Shown here piece after piece: positions 8,933 through 18,032 of a DNA stretch of 64,000 nucleotides. Position numbers and translations under genes: made by a program. The stretch's first letter is position 1, and each line of letters starts with the position of its first letter. The DNA is from Streptomyces sp. NBC_01451 (lineage in GTDB: Bacteria > Actinomycetota > Actinomycetes > Streptomycetales > Streptomycetaceae): contig NZ_CP109479.1 of assembly GCF_036227485.1 (NCBI RefSeq), forward strand, positions 4,154,001 to 4,218,000, written 5' to 3'. The notes beneath the pieces were generated by a model, which had not been told where the DNA came from, searched no databases, and was given only the letters and a program-made list of their open reading frames with translations.

Positions 8933-10527
8933 CGGGCGAAGGGTCGGTCACGGCCGTCGTCGTAAGGCTGAAGCTGTCGCTGCTGCGCAACGGGCTGCGG
9001 CAGTCCGCGGGGCGGCGGGCCGCGTACCTCCTCTCCGTCGTCGTCGTGCTGCTGATCGCCGCCCTCCAGTTCCTCGGGCTGCTCGCCCTGCGCGGCAACG
9101 CGCACGCCGCGTCCGTCACCGTCCTCCTTCTCGCCGTCATGGCGCTGGGCTGGGCCTTCATGCCGCTGTTCTTTCCCAGCGGGGACGAGACCCTCGACCC
9201 GACCCGCCTGGTGATGCTTCCGCTGCGCCCCCGGCCACTGGTCCGGGCGCTGCTCGCGGCCTCGCTCGTCGGCATCGGGCCGCTGTTCACGCTGTCCCTG
9301 CTCGTCGGGTCGGTGATCGCGCTGGCGCACGGGACGGCGGCGTTCGTCGTGTCGCTCGTCGCCGTCCCGCTCGCCCTGCTGGTGTGCGTGGCGCTCGCGC
9401 GGGCGGTCGCCGCCGCCAACGTCCGGCTGCTCAGCAGCCGCAAGGGGCGCGATCTCGCCGTACTCAGCGGGCTGGTCGTCGCGATCGGAGCGCAGCTCGT
9501 CAACTTCGGTATGCAACAACTCGGTTCGGCCGGACTCGGCCAACTCGACCCGGCCGCCGATGTGTTGGCGTGGATCCCGCCCGCTTCCGCCCTCGGGGCG
9601 GTGGACTCGGCGAGCGAGGGCTCGTACGGGGTCGCGGTCGCCCGACTCGCCCTCGGTGCGGCGGCGTTGGTGTTGCTGCTGCGGCTCTGGTCGGGGACCC
9701 TCACCCGGCTGATGACCTCTCCCGACGGGTCCACACTCCAGGCCGCCGAGCCGGCCGGAAGGCGGGAGCGGGCGTCCGGCGGGCTCGCGCGGCTGCTGCC
9801 GGACGGGCGTACCGGGACCGTCATGGAGCGGAGTCTGCGGTACGCGTGGCGGGACCCCAAGACGAAGGCCGCCTGGGTGACCTCGCTCGCGATCGGGCTG
9901 ATCGTGCCGGTGTTCAACGCGTTGCAGGGCACCGGTTCGATCTACTTCGCCTGCTTCGCGGCCGGGATGCTCGGCATCCAGATGTACAACCAGTTCGGCC
10001 AGGACACCTCCGCCTTCTGGATGGTCGCGATGACGATCTCCTCCACCCGGGACGCGTACGTCGAACTGCGCGGCCGGACACTGGCGTTGCTGCTGATCAG
10101 CCTGCCGTACGCCACCCTCGTGGTCGTTCTCACCACCGCGCTGCTCGACGACTGGGCCACCCTGCCGGAGGCGCTCGGACTGTCCCTGGCACTGCTGGGG
10201 GCGATGCTGGCGGCCGGGGCCTGGTCGTCGGCCCGGTACCCGTACTCCATCCCGCAGGAGGGGTACAAGAACGTCGCCCCGGGACAGTCCGGGCTCGCCA
10301 CGGTCGCCATTCTGGGCGGCATGGTCGGGGCGGCCCTGCTGTGCGCCCCGGTCATCACCCTCACCATCTGGCTGAACGCCGCCGCGGACGGCGACCGCTG
10401 GACCTGGCTGCTGCTGCCCGTCGGCGCCGGGTACGGCGCCCTGCTGATACTCCTCGGGCTGCGGCTCTCCGCCCCGCGCACGGCGCAGCGGCTGCCGGAG
10501 ATCCTGGCGGCGGTCAGCAGGGGCTGA
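8929..10527 (+). CDS. ABC transporter permease, 12-helix type
   Basis: 532-residue polytopic membrane protein forming the pore of the exporter with the preceding ATPase. About ten to twelve hydrophobic helices are visible, for example AAYLLSVVVVLLIAALQF, LALLVCVALARAVAAANV and LATVAILGGMVGAALLCA. The long loop around residues 265-300 (LMTSPDGSTLQAAEPAGRRE) is cytoplasmic and lies between the two halves. The size and pairing suit the ABC-2 family of large permeases. Translation starts inside the stop of the ATPase gene. Confidence 0.88.
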   Translation: MTGEGSVTAVVVRLKLSLLRNGLRQSAGRRAAYLLSVVVVLLIAALQFLGLLALRGNAHAASVTVLLLAVMALGWAFMPLFFPSGDETLDPTRLVMLPLRPRPLVRALLAASLVGIGPLFTLSLLVGSVIALAHGTAAFVVSLVAVPLALLVCVALARAVAAANVRLLSSRKGRDLAVLSGLVVAIGAQLVNFGMQQLGSAGLGQLDPAADVLAWIPPASALGAVDSASEGSYGVAVARLALGAAALVLLLRLWSGTLTRLMTSPDGSTLQAAEPAGRRERASGGLARLLPDGRTGTVMERSLRYAWRDPKTKAAWVTSLAIGLIVPVFNALQGTGSIYFACFAAGMLGIQMYNQFGQDTSAFWMVAMTISSTRDAYVELRGRTLALLLISLPYATLVVVLTTALLDDWATLPEALGLSLALLGAMLAAGAWSSARYPYSIPQEGYKNVAPGQSGLATVAILGGMVGAALLCAPVITLTIWLNAAADGDRWTWLLLPVGAGYGALLILLGLRLSAPRTAQRLPEILAAVSRG

Positions 10528-10679
10528 ACCCGGCCGGGACCGCGACTCGCGCGCAGGCCGGCGTACAGGTCTGCGCAAAGGTCTACGCACGGGCCGAACT
10601 TGCCTGCGGCATAAGGGGTTTGAGGCGCGAATCGTGGGGATTGAGGGGGTGACGAAAGCGTTCAGGGGGGAGCCTGCGC

Positions 10680-11492
10680 ATGGCCAGATGGTTCGGCAGA
10701 TCCAAGTCCAAGAGCAATGAACAGCGCGCTGTGGAGGCGGAGTTCGAGAACCTCGAACCCCTCGGTGTCTCCGACGACCTGCGGCAGGCGTACGGCCGCA
10801 CCGGCGACCCGAAACTGCTGCGCGGTTCGCTCCAGGCCGCCGAACTGGCCCTGGAGGTCTACCCGGTCACCGACATCCGCCACGCCGCCGCCCTCTCCTC
10901 GCTGTGCATGCTGCACCGGCTCTGCTGGGAACGGGAGCGCGGATCCGCCGATCTGATCAAGTCCGTCGACTACGGCCGCCAGGCAGTCGACAAGTCCCTG
11001 CCCGGCGACCCGGTGCTCCCCCGGCACATGTCCTCCCTGGCCACCGCCCTCCAGGAGGTCTACGACAGCACCAAGGACGAGGAGTCCATCGACGAGGCCA
11101 TCGCCCTGTACCGCGGCTGCCTCGACATCATGCCGGTGCGCGCCACCGGGCTGAACGAGGAACGGGTCGCGCAGGAGTCCAACCTCGCCAACTCCCTGCT
11201 CCGCAAAGGGCGTACCAACAACGACGGCGCCATCCTGAACGAGGCCGCCAAACACGCCCGCGCCGCACTGCGCGACACCCCGGACGACCATCCGATGCAC
11301 GCGATGCGCCTCATCAACCTCGGCGGCGCACTCCTCGGGCTCGTACAGACCGGCCATCACGAGCACATGAGCACGGCGGAGGACATGTACACGCGCGGGC
11401 TGCGGGAACTCCCCGCCGGTCACCCCGTGCGCGCCGGCGTGGAGCAGACGCTCGCCATCATCAAGGGCCTGCGCAGCCAGTTCGGGGTCTGA
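10680..11492 (+). CDS. TPR protein, first gene of the CHAT operon
   Basis: 270-residue soluble protein made largely of degenerate tetratricopeptide repeats: GDPKLLRGSLQAAELALEVY, HAAALSSLCMLHRLCWERER, ESIDEAIALYRGCLDIMPVR and AILNEAAKHARAALRDTPDD. It has the actinobacterial style of TPR usually fused to CHAT domains. ATG 10680 has GGGGGGAG seven bases upstream. The stop is five bases before the start of the CHAT protein, so the genes are co-translated. It probably acts as a sensor or adaptor for the protease, inferred from operon context and domain type. Confidence 0.85.
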   Translation: MARWFGRSKSKSNEQRAVEAEFENLEPLGVSDDLRQAYGRTGDPKLLRGSLQAAELALEVYPVTDIRHAAALSSLCMLHRLCWERERGSADLIKSVDYGRQAVDKSLPGDPVLPRHMSSLATALQEVYDSTKDEESIDEAIALYRGCLDIMPVRATGLNEERVAQESNLANSLLRKGRTNNDGAILNEAAKHARAALRDTPDDHPMHAMRLINLGGALLGLVQTGHHEHMSTAEDMYTRGLRELPAGHPVRAGVEQTLAIIKGLRSQFGV

Positions 11493-11497
11493 CCCCG

Positions 11498-14400
11498 ATG
11501 CCGGACCAGCCCGGTCGGATCGGTCCGACCGGCCCCATCGGTCCGACCGGCCCGACCTATGAGGCCGGTGATCCCGATCCCGATCGGGCCATGGTCGAAC
11601 TGACACTGCGCGTCGAGGACTTCGCCGGACCCGACCGCTGGCGGTGGGTGCTGGTGGCGCCGGACGGCGGGGTCCTCGCCCGGCACGAGGTCCGCCTCGA
11701 CCCGACCGGCCCGCACTACGAGGCGTTCCTCGACCTGCCGGGGTATCTGCGCCGGCACGCCGCCCCGGACGTACGGGCCGCGCGGGAACGGGAGATCGTC
11801 CGGGACGTGGGCACATGGATCGGCACGGAGGTCCTCGGGCCCGTCGCGCCCGCGCTGCTCGCGGCGGCCCCGGCGGTGGTACGGGTCGTCGTGCCGAGAG
11901 ACGTGCCGACCGCGCGGCGCCTGATGTTCGTCCCCCTGGAGCTGGCTCACGCGGAGGGGCGGCCACTGGCCGTCCAGGACGTGACCCTGGTGACGCAGTG
12001 GGGTGCGGGGCGCGCGTGCGGGGAACGCGAAAGGGAGCGGCCTGTAAGGGTGTTGGCGCTGTTCAGTCTGCCCGAGGGCAGCCGGGCGCTGAACCTGCGG
12101 CGCGAACGGCTCGCGCTGACCCGGCTGTTCACGGACGCGGCACACTCCGGGCGTGCGGTGGAGGTGCACACACTGCAGTACGGGGTGACGCGCGAGCGGC
12201 TGCGTGCCGTACTGGCGCGGCCGGCCGGCTGGGACCTCGTCCATGTCTCCGGCCACGGCAGCCCCGGCGAACTCCTTCTGGAGACCGACGCCGGGCGCCC
12301 CGACCGGATCCGGGCGCCCGAACTCGTCGACCTTGTCGGCGCCGCCCGTGGTGTCTCCCTGGTCACCCTGTCCGCGTGCTGGTCGGCGGCGGCCGGGGCT
12401 CCGGCGGGCGACGAGGCCTCCGGCGGTTCCGAGGGACCCGGACCCGTGGTCGGGGCTGTCGCCGGGGACCTCGTCGAGCGGCTCGGGTGTGCGGTGCTGG
12501 CCATGCGGTACCCGGTGGAGGACGGGTTCGCGATCGCCCTCGCCGAACGGCTCTACCGGCGACTGGTCGTCGAGGGAAGGGTGTTGCCCCGGGCGCTGGC
12601 CGAGGTGGTGGCCGAGCTGTCGGCGGCCGGCTCCCCGGCGGAGGGGTTGCCCGCGTCCGCTCTCCGGGCGGCGACTCCCGCACTGTTCGGGGCGCGGGCG
12701 GTGGGGCTCACGCTGGACGCGCCGCTGGGTACGCCGACGGGTGAGGCGCCGGGCGGGACGGGTACCGCCGGGCAGGACCCGGCCGCCCAACTCCCGCCCG
12801 AACCGCAGTACTTCGTCGGTCGCATCGCCCTCCTCGCCCGTGCCGGCGCCGTACTGGCCCCCCGCAGCGGGCTCCGCGGGGTGCTGCTGCAAGGCATGCC
12901 GGGGGCCGGAAAGACCGCGTGCGCGAGGGAGTTGGCCGCGACACACGCGCACGCCTTCGAGCGGGTCGTCTGGTTCACGGCACCCCAGGAACAGGAGCGG
13001 CGTTACCCGGAGGAAGTACTCGCCTCCTTCGCGCTGACCCTGGAACAGGCGGTGCCGGGACTGCGCTGCCTGCATCTGCTGGACGTGGGCGAGAGCGGGA
13101 GCGGAGGGACCGGACAGTCGGCGAAGGGCTTCGTGGGCGCCGTCGCCTCGTGGCTGGAGCGGGAGCGGGCACTGCTGGTCGTCGACGGCATCGACGCGCT
13201 GCTGACCCCCGACAAGGGCTGGCGGGACCGGAGTTGGGGGGATGTGATCGCCGCGTTGTCCGGCCACTCCGGGGCGGGGCGCCTGATCCTGTGCGGGCGG
13301 GTCCGGCCGGCCGGACTCGGTCCGCACGTGCGCACCGAACCGGTCGACCTGCTGACCCCCGACGAGTCCCTGTTGCTCGCCCGCGAACTGCCTCACCTGG
13401 CCCGCCTGATCGACGGCCGGCTCCCCGGCACGCCACCCGCGGCAGCCCGGCGACTCGCCACCGGGCTGCTCCGACTCGCCCAGGGCCACCCGAGGTTGCT
13501 GGAGCTGGCCGACGCCCAGGCCACCGATCCGGAGCGTCTGACCCGGCTGCTGGCCGCCGGAAACCGGGCATCGACGGCCGACGGGACAGACGGCACCGCC
13601 GATGACACCGCCGACGCCGACGAGCATCTACGCGTACTGCGCGCCTGGTCCACCGGCATCGCCGCCGAACTCGCCCCCGCCGAAAGCGACCTGTTCCATG
13701 TCCTGTGCTGTCTGGAGGAGGCCGACCGCACCCGTCCGGCCGTGGACCACAACTGGCCCGACCTGCGCACCCGACTCGGCCACGCGGACACACCGGTCGG
13801 GGCGGCGCTCCGGACACTGGTGGCCCAGGGCCTGCTCACCCCGCGGCCCGGACAGTCGTACGAGATCCAGGCCGCCGTCGCCGCCGAGGGGCGGGCGCGG
13901 GCCGGTGCGCGGGTCCGGGAGCTGGTCGACACGCGGATGTCGGGGTACTGGCTGCACGTGTTCGAGATGGCGTGGACCCGCGAGGGCACCGACGCCGAGG
14001 GCGCCCGGCTGGCCGGGCCGCTGCTCACGCACGCCGCGCTGGCCGCCGCGCCCTATCTGATCCGGCTGCGGCAGGAGCCGTCCGCCGCGACCCTGCTGGA
14101 AGCCGTGCTGCGCCGGGACACGTCCGCTCCCACCAGGGCCCGCGTACTGCCCCTGCTGCGCCGGATCGCGGCCCGCGCCGCGTCCGCGCCGGGCGGTGGG
14201 ACCGCGCCACCGACGGAGGCGTTGGCGCGGGTGCTGAGCGAGACCGACCCGGTCCTCGCCGAACGACAGGAACGCGGCGCCCTGGCCTCGGCGCTCGAAC
14301 ACGGCGACCACTCCGCCGCCGCCACCGCGACCAGCGGCCTGGTCGACCTCTGCGTACGCACGGGACGCCTGACGGAGGCACTCGCCCTCGCCGAACAGGG

Positions 14401-15859
14401 CGCCGACCACGCGCGGCGGGCCGGCCTGGGCATCTGGACGACGCTCCTGTACGAGGTACAGCGCCTGCACGTCCTGTCGCAGACCGACCGGGCCGGGGAG
14501 GCCCTCGCCGAGACCGACGCCCTGCACCGGCGGATGCGTGACGTGCCCCGGGAACGCGGGCCCCGGGAGGGGGTCGACTGGTGGGAGGTCTGGGAGGAGC
14601 TGTGCGACACCGGGCAGCGGGCCGCGATCGATGCGGGCGAGTGGCGGCGCGCGCTGGAGTACGCCGACGACCTGTGCGAGTCCAAGTGGGCGCGCGGCGC
14701 GCCGGTCACCGACTTCGCGCAGGCCCGGCTGCCCGCGTACATGCCGTTGCTGCGCCTGGGCCGCACGGAGGACGCGCTGCGGCTGCTGGAGGAGTGCCGG
14801 GAGGTCTTCGAGGGCGCCGGGGACTTCCTGTACCTGGGTGAGGTGTTCGGGGCGCTCGCGAATGTGGCGGACGTGCGCGGGCATGGCGAGGTGGCGATCG
14901 CCCGGGAGCGGGACAGTCTGCGGTACGCGTACCGGGCGGGGTTCCCGGCGCTGGTCGCGGTCGGCCACACCAACCTGGGCACCTATCTCCAGACCCACGC
15001 CCGGGACGCGGCGGGCGCCGTCTCCCACCATCTCGCGGGGGCGCTGCTCGCCCGCCTCAGCGGGGGCGGCCGGACGATGAACGCGGCGCTGGCCGTGGTG
15101 GGCGACCTGCGGGATTTCGGAACCGCCGCCGAGGCTCAACTGCCCTCGGACATAGAGGAGTTGTGTGCGCGGGTGGGTGAGGTTCCCGGGGTGGCCCTGG
15201 ACCGGCTGCTGGCCGGTCTGGACCCCGGGCTCGCCCGCGCCCGGGAGACGCTCGCCGCGCTGGTCGGGGAGGCCCGCACGAGTGCCGAGGAGGCGGGGCC
15301 CGACCTGCTGGGCGCCGTGCGGGCGGCGGCGTGGGGCATGGTGTGGGAGCCGGCGCTCGCGGCGCTGGTGGCCGCCGAGCGGCGCAACACGGCGGCGAAG
15401 GTGAAGCTGCGCCAACACCTTCTCCAACTCGGCGGGTCGGACCCGGTGTTCGCCCCCCTGGCCGCCGTACTGGGCCGGATCCAGGGCGGTGAGCGCGGGC
15501 CGGATGTCCTCGCCGGGCTGGGCCCCCTCGACGCCCCGGTGGCACGGCGCGCCCTCGACGCGCTGGCCGGCCGGGTGACCGTACCCGTCGAACTGTGGAC
15601 CCTGATGTATCTCGGTATCGCCCTCGGCAGCTTCGTCGCCGCCGCTCTGGGCCAGGACGGCACCGGCGAGGTGAACCGCGAGAACCTGGACGGGTTCGCC
15701 TCCGACCCCGACCTCGCGGAGCTGGCCTCCGTCCTGGAGCGGATTCTCGCCGGCGAACGCGCCCCCGGGCTCGCCGCCGGGCTTCGGGAGCCGACCCAGC
15801 GGGCGGCGGTCGCCTCGGTGCTGCACTTCCTCAACGACGTCGAGGCCACGGCCCGTTGA
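11498..15859 (+). CDS. CHAT protease - NTPase - TPR protein
   Basis: 1453-residue multidomain protein. A collagen-like stretch (IGPTGPIGPTGPT) lies at the very N-terminus. A CHAT caspase-like protease domain follows at about 170-390, with the His of VSGHGSPG (H253) and the Cys of LSACWSA (C294) both present. Then a STAND-like NTPase: YFVGRIALLARAG, Walker A GMPGAGKT (466-473) and Walker B LLVVDGID (D563). The last 700 residues are helical TPR-like repeats. This is a caspase-like effector fused to a signal-transduction ATPase and sensor array. It lies within a four-gene operon ending in a membrane protein. ATG 11498 follows the previous stop by five bases. Function inferred, probably a regulated protease in a conflict or cell-death system. 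Confidence 0.85.
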   Translation: MPDQPGRIGPTGPIGPTGPTYEAGDPDPDRAMVELTLRVEDFAGPDRWRWVLVAPDGGVLARHEVRLDPTGPHYEAFLDLPGYLRRHAAPDVRAAREREIVRDVGTWIGTEVLGPVAPALLAAAPAVVRVVVPRDVPTARRLMFVPLELAHAEGRPLAVQDVTLVTQWGAGRACGERERERPVRVLALFSLPEGSRALNLRRERLALTRLFTDAAHSGRAVEVHTLQYGVTRERLRAVLARPAGWDLVHVSGHGSPGELLLETDAGRPDRIRAPELVDLVGAARGVSLVTLSACWSAAAGAPAGDEASGGSEGPGPVVGAVAGDLVERLGCAVLAMRYPVEDGFAIALAERLYRRLVVEGRVLPRALAEVVAELSAAGSPAEGLPASALRAATPALFGARAVGLTLDAPLGTPTGEAPGGTGTAGQDPAAQLPPEPQYFVGRIALLARAGAVLAPRSGLRGVLLQGMPGAGKTACARELAATHAHAFERVVWFTAPQEQERRYPEEVLASFALTLEQAVPGLRCLHLLDVGESGSGGTGQSAKGFVGAVASWLERERALLVVDGIDALLTPDKGWRDRSWGDVIAALSGHSGAGRLILCGRVRPAGLGPHVRTEPVDLLTPDESLLLARELPHLARLIDGRLPGTPPAAARRLATGLLRLAQGHPRLLELADAQATDPERLTRLLAAGNRASTADGTDGTADDTADADEHLRVLRAWSTGIAAELAPAESDLFHVLCCLEEADRTRPAVDHNWPDLRTRLGHADTPVGAALRTLVAQGLLTPRPGQSYEIQAAVAAEGRARAGARVRELVDTRMSGYWLHVFEMAWTREGTDAEGARLAGPLLTHAALAAAPYLIRLRQEPSAATLLEAVLRRDTSAPTRARVLPLLRRIAARAASAPGGGTAPPTEALARVLSETDPVLAERQERGALASALEHGDHSAAATATSGLVDLCVRTGRLTEALALAEQGADHARRAGLGIWTTLLYEVQRLHVLSQTDRAGEALAETDALHRRMRDVPRERGPREGVDWWEVWEELCDTGQRAAIDAGEWRRALEYADDLCESKWARGAPVTDFAQARLPAYMPLLRLGRTEDALRLLEECREVFEGAGDFLYLGEVFGALANVADVRGHGEVAIARERDSLRYAYRAGFPALVAVGHTNLGTYLQTHARDAAGAVSHHLAGALLARLSGGGRTMNAALAVVGDLRDFGTAAEAQLPSDIEELCARVGEVPGVALDRLLAGLDPGLARARETLAALVGEARTSAEEAGPDLLGAVRAAAWGMVWEPALAALVAAERRNTAAKVKLRQHLLQLGGSDPVFAPLAAVLGRIQGGERGPDVLAGLGPLDAPVARRALDALAGRVTVPVELWTLMYLGIALGSFVAAALGQDGTGEVNRENLDGFASDPDLAELASVLERILAGERAPGLAAGLREPTQRAAVASVLHFLNDVEATAR

Positions 15860-15896
15860 CCGGCCGGCGGCGGCTGCCGCCTGGGATACTGCGCCT

Positions 15897-16061
15897 ATGG
15901 CGGACGCCCCGAAGATCAACGAAGTACGGCTCGGCGACGACGGCGTGCTGGAGTTCTACGACGGTACGGCGTGGGTCCTGTACCCGGACGTGCCCGACGA
16001 CGACGGGCCGCCCCAGGCGCTGACCAAGGACTCCCCCACCACGGAGGACTGGCCGCAGTGA
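15897..16061 (+). CDS. 54-aa acidic protein in the CHAT operon
   Basis: Short frame starting MADAPKINEVRLGDDGVLEF and ending TTEDWPQ, sitting 37 bases after the CHAT gene. Its stop overlaps the GTG of the membrane protein (GTGA). It is strongly acidic, with the pattern EVRLGDDGVLEFYDG-W-LYPDVPDDD, like a small beta-strand recognition domain followed by a disordered tail. The position, tight coupling and codon bias support it as real. It could be a protease substrate, inhibitor or adaptor. No known family recognised. Confidence 0.7.
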   Translation: MADAPKINEVRLGDDGVLEFYDGTAWVLYPDVPDDDGPPQALTKDSPTTEDWPQ

Positions 16062-16729
16062 CCGCGGAACCGCCGTCGGCGCCGTCCGAACCGGCTGTCG
16101 TCACGCCCTTCGACACCCTCCCCTCGCCGCTCGACGCCGTACCCGAACTGCGGGCCGCCGCACGGTGGATGATCGCCTCGTTCGGTGCCGTCGGGGTCGC
16201 GCTCGTCGGCGGCGGGCCGCTGGTGGCCGTCGGGAAGGTGCACGGGCTGGGCGAGGCGCTGGTCGCCGGCGCTGCGCTGGTCGTCGCGCTCACCGGGGTC
16301 TGCCTCGCCGTCTGGCAGGTCAGCCGGGTGCTCGTACCGCCGATCACCACGGCGGCCACGCTCGGCACCCCGGCGGCACGCGGCCTGCGGGAGCTGATCG
16401 ACGCCTCCCCCGCCGACTTCTTCGGCTCCGCCGCCACCGGCGTCGACGACCTGCTGCGTCACCGTGCCGTCGCCGTCAACATCCACCGCGCGCTCGCGGC
16501 CGAGACCGACCCGCACCGCCGGGCGCAGCTGCGGGGGCATCTGGACCGGGCGAAGGCCAACATCGCCCGCACGGACCCCTTCGTCCGCTGGCTGCTCGCC
16601 ATGGCGCACGTCTGGCAGATCCGGGCTGCCTTCCACGAGGCCCGCCGCTGGTGCCTGCTCGCGGTGGCCCTCGTCGCGGCCGGGGCGGTCGCCTTCCTCA
16701 CGGTGACGGGCGGAGGCGGCAAGGGCTGA
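16058..16729 (+). CDS. Three-helix membrane protein, last gene of the CHAT operon
   Basis: 223 residues from GTG 16058, which overlaps the stop of the small protein. Two adjacent hydrophobic helices (MIASFGAVGVALVGGGPLVA and AGAALVVALTGVCLAVWQVS, about residues 38-95) are followed by a roughly 90-residue helical, Arg-rich soluble segment and a third helix near the C-terminus (CLLAVALVAAGAVAFLTVTG). No transporter or enzyme motif. Behind a caspase-like protease this is a plausible membrane-acting effector or anchor, by analogy with other protease plus membrane-protein systems. That is inference. Confidence 0.8.
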   Translation: MTAEPPSAPSEPAVVTPFDTLPSPLDAVPELRAAARWMIASFGAVGVALVGGGPLVAVGKVHGLGEALVAGAALVVALTGVCLAVWQVSRVLVPPITTAATLGTPAARGLRELIDASPADFFGSAATGVDDLLRHRAVAVNIHRALAAETDPHRRAQLRGHLDRAKANIARTDPFVRWLLAMAHVWQIRAAFHEARRWCLLAVALVAAGAVAFLTVTGGGGKG

Positions 16730-16844
16730 GCCGGGTAGCCGGGTTGAGCCGGGACGAGCCGAGCCGAGGCATCGAGCGGTCCGTACGCCCCCAGGGGCGC
16801 GGGGGCGGCGGCGCGACCAACTCTCCGTTCACCGGCGAACCGGT

Positions 16845-16872
16845 GGGCGGAGGAACCGCCCGCCCGGCGGGC
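16845..16872. terminator. Terminator hairpin between convergent genes
   Basis: GGGCGG-AGGAA-CCGCCC (16845-16861), followed by a second GC-rich dyad, between the CHAT operon and the convergent hydrolase gene. Confidence 0.6.
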
Positions 16873-16873
16873 G

Positions 16874-17755
16874 CTAGCTCGTCAGTACGCCTTCCAGGAA
16901 CGGTTCGATGGCGGCACGCCAGGCGTCCGGCTGGTCGTAGTGCACGAGATGGCCGGCGTCGGCCACCTCCGCGTACTCGCCCCTCGGCAGGACACGGACC
17001 ATCTCCTGCGCCTCCGCCCGGCCCAGTTCACCGTCCAGGCCGCGCACGACCAGGGTGGGGCACTGGACCTGCGTCAGCTCCTCCCAGTGCGCGTCGAACA
17101 CCCAGGTCTCGCGGGACTTCAGCATCTGCTCGGGCTCGAAGACGGGGCGCCAGCCGTCGGATGCCTCCTGCATCACCTCGGCGTAGAACTCACCGCGCGA
17201 GGGGCTGGGCCGCTCCACCCAGGGATCGTCCTCACCGAACCACTTGCGTACGTCGGCGAGGGTGGCGAAGGGGACCGGCCAGGCCTTGAACCAGTCCTCC
17301 CACTCGCGCTGGGAGGCGGCGCCCAGCGCCGACGCCCGCATGTCGCAGATGATCAGACCGTGCACCAGGTCGGGGCGTTTCGCGGCGAGCTGCCAGGCGG
17401 TCAGGGCACCCATGGCGTGGCCGATGAGGACGACCGGGCCGAGGCCGAGCTGTTCGATCGCCGCCTCGGCGTCCTCGACGTACGCCTCACGGGTGTAGAT
17501 GTCGCCGGGCGGACGGTCGCTCTGGCCGTGGCCCCGCTGGTCGAGTGCGACGGCCCGGTGCCGCTCGCCCAGCCAGCGGGCGGCTGACGCCCAGTGCGAG
17601 GCACGGCCCATGAGCCCGTGCAGTAACAGCACGCCGGGTGCCTGCTCGGGTGTTCCGACCCGGGCCTGTTCCTCGCCGGTCTTGGGAGGGTCGGCGAACT
17701 CCCAGGCAGCGAGGCGCACGCCGCCCGCGCCGGTCACGTCGATACGCCGCGCCAT
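16874..17755 (-). CDS. Alpha/beta hydrolase with Ala at the nucleophile position
   Basis: 293-residue alpha/beta-hydrolase-fold protein with the N-terminal pattern VLLLHGLMGRASHWASAARW, oxyanion-loop HG, AVALDQRGHGQSDRP, and a C-terminal acid (D241 in RGLDGE) and His (H269 in DAGHLVHYDQ). The nucleophile elbow reads VLIGHAMGALTAW. The residue that should be Ser in GxSxG is Ala (A114, codon GCC at 17414-17416). It may therefore be catalytically inactive, use different chemistry, or be a natural variant. The start is ATG 17755, and CCAGGA lies just upstream. It is transcribed alone. Confidence 0.88.
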   Translation of the reverse strand: MARRIDVTGAGGVRLAAWEFADPPKTGEEQARVGTPEQAPGVLLLHGLMGRASHWASAARWLGERHRAVALDQRGHGQSDRPPGDIYTREAYVEDAEAAIEQLGLGPVVLIGHAMGALTAWQLAAKRPDLVHGLIICDMRASALGAASQREWEDWFKAWPVPFATLADVRKWFGEDDPWVERPSPSRGEFYAEVMQEASDGWRPVFEPEQMLKSRETWVFDAHWEELTQVQCPTLVVRGLDGELGRAEAQEMVRVLPRGEYAEVADAGHLVHYDQPDAWRAAIEPFLEGVLTS

Positions 17756-17804
17756 GGGTCCTGGCACCCCCCTAGCTATCGAAGTTTCCTCTGCCGATTG
17801 CTGG

Positions 17805-17910
17805 ATCACCGGATCAGATCACCGGATCAGATCAAGGGATCGGATCGCTGGATCACTGCGCTGCATCAGATCGGTGCGTCAGATCTCGGTGCGTCAGATC
17901 TCGGTGCGTC
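17805..17910. repeat. GATC-rich tandem repeats
   Basis: Two exact tandem copies of ATCACCGGATCAG (17805-17817, 17818-17830). Further on, two copies of GGTGCGTCAGATCTC (17873-17887, 17888-17902) plus a partial third (17903-17910). The whole stretch is built of GATC-containing words between the hydrolase start and the structured region. Confidence 0.85.
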
Positions 17911-18032
17911 GCTGGATCACAGGTTATCGAATGGTTATTCGAAAATGCGGTCTCCGGCCGTAACACCCCTCGTTCGAGTGACACCGCTCAGGGAATGATC
18001 CGTGCGGCCGAGGGGAGATCTTCTGCGGGAGG

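Noticed and set aside
16600..17000. tRNA-like GGTTCGA words
   Set aside because: No acceptor stem, anticodon arm or full cloverleaf could be formed around them.
17805..17910. CRISPR-like array
   Set aside because: Units of 13 and 15 bases are tandem without spacers, and there are no cas genes.
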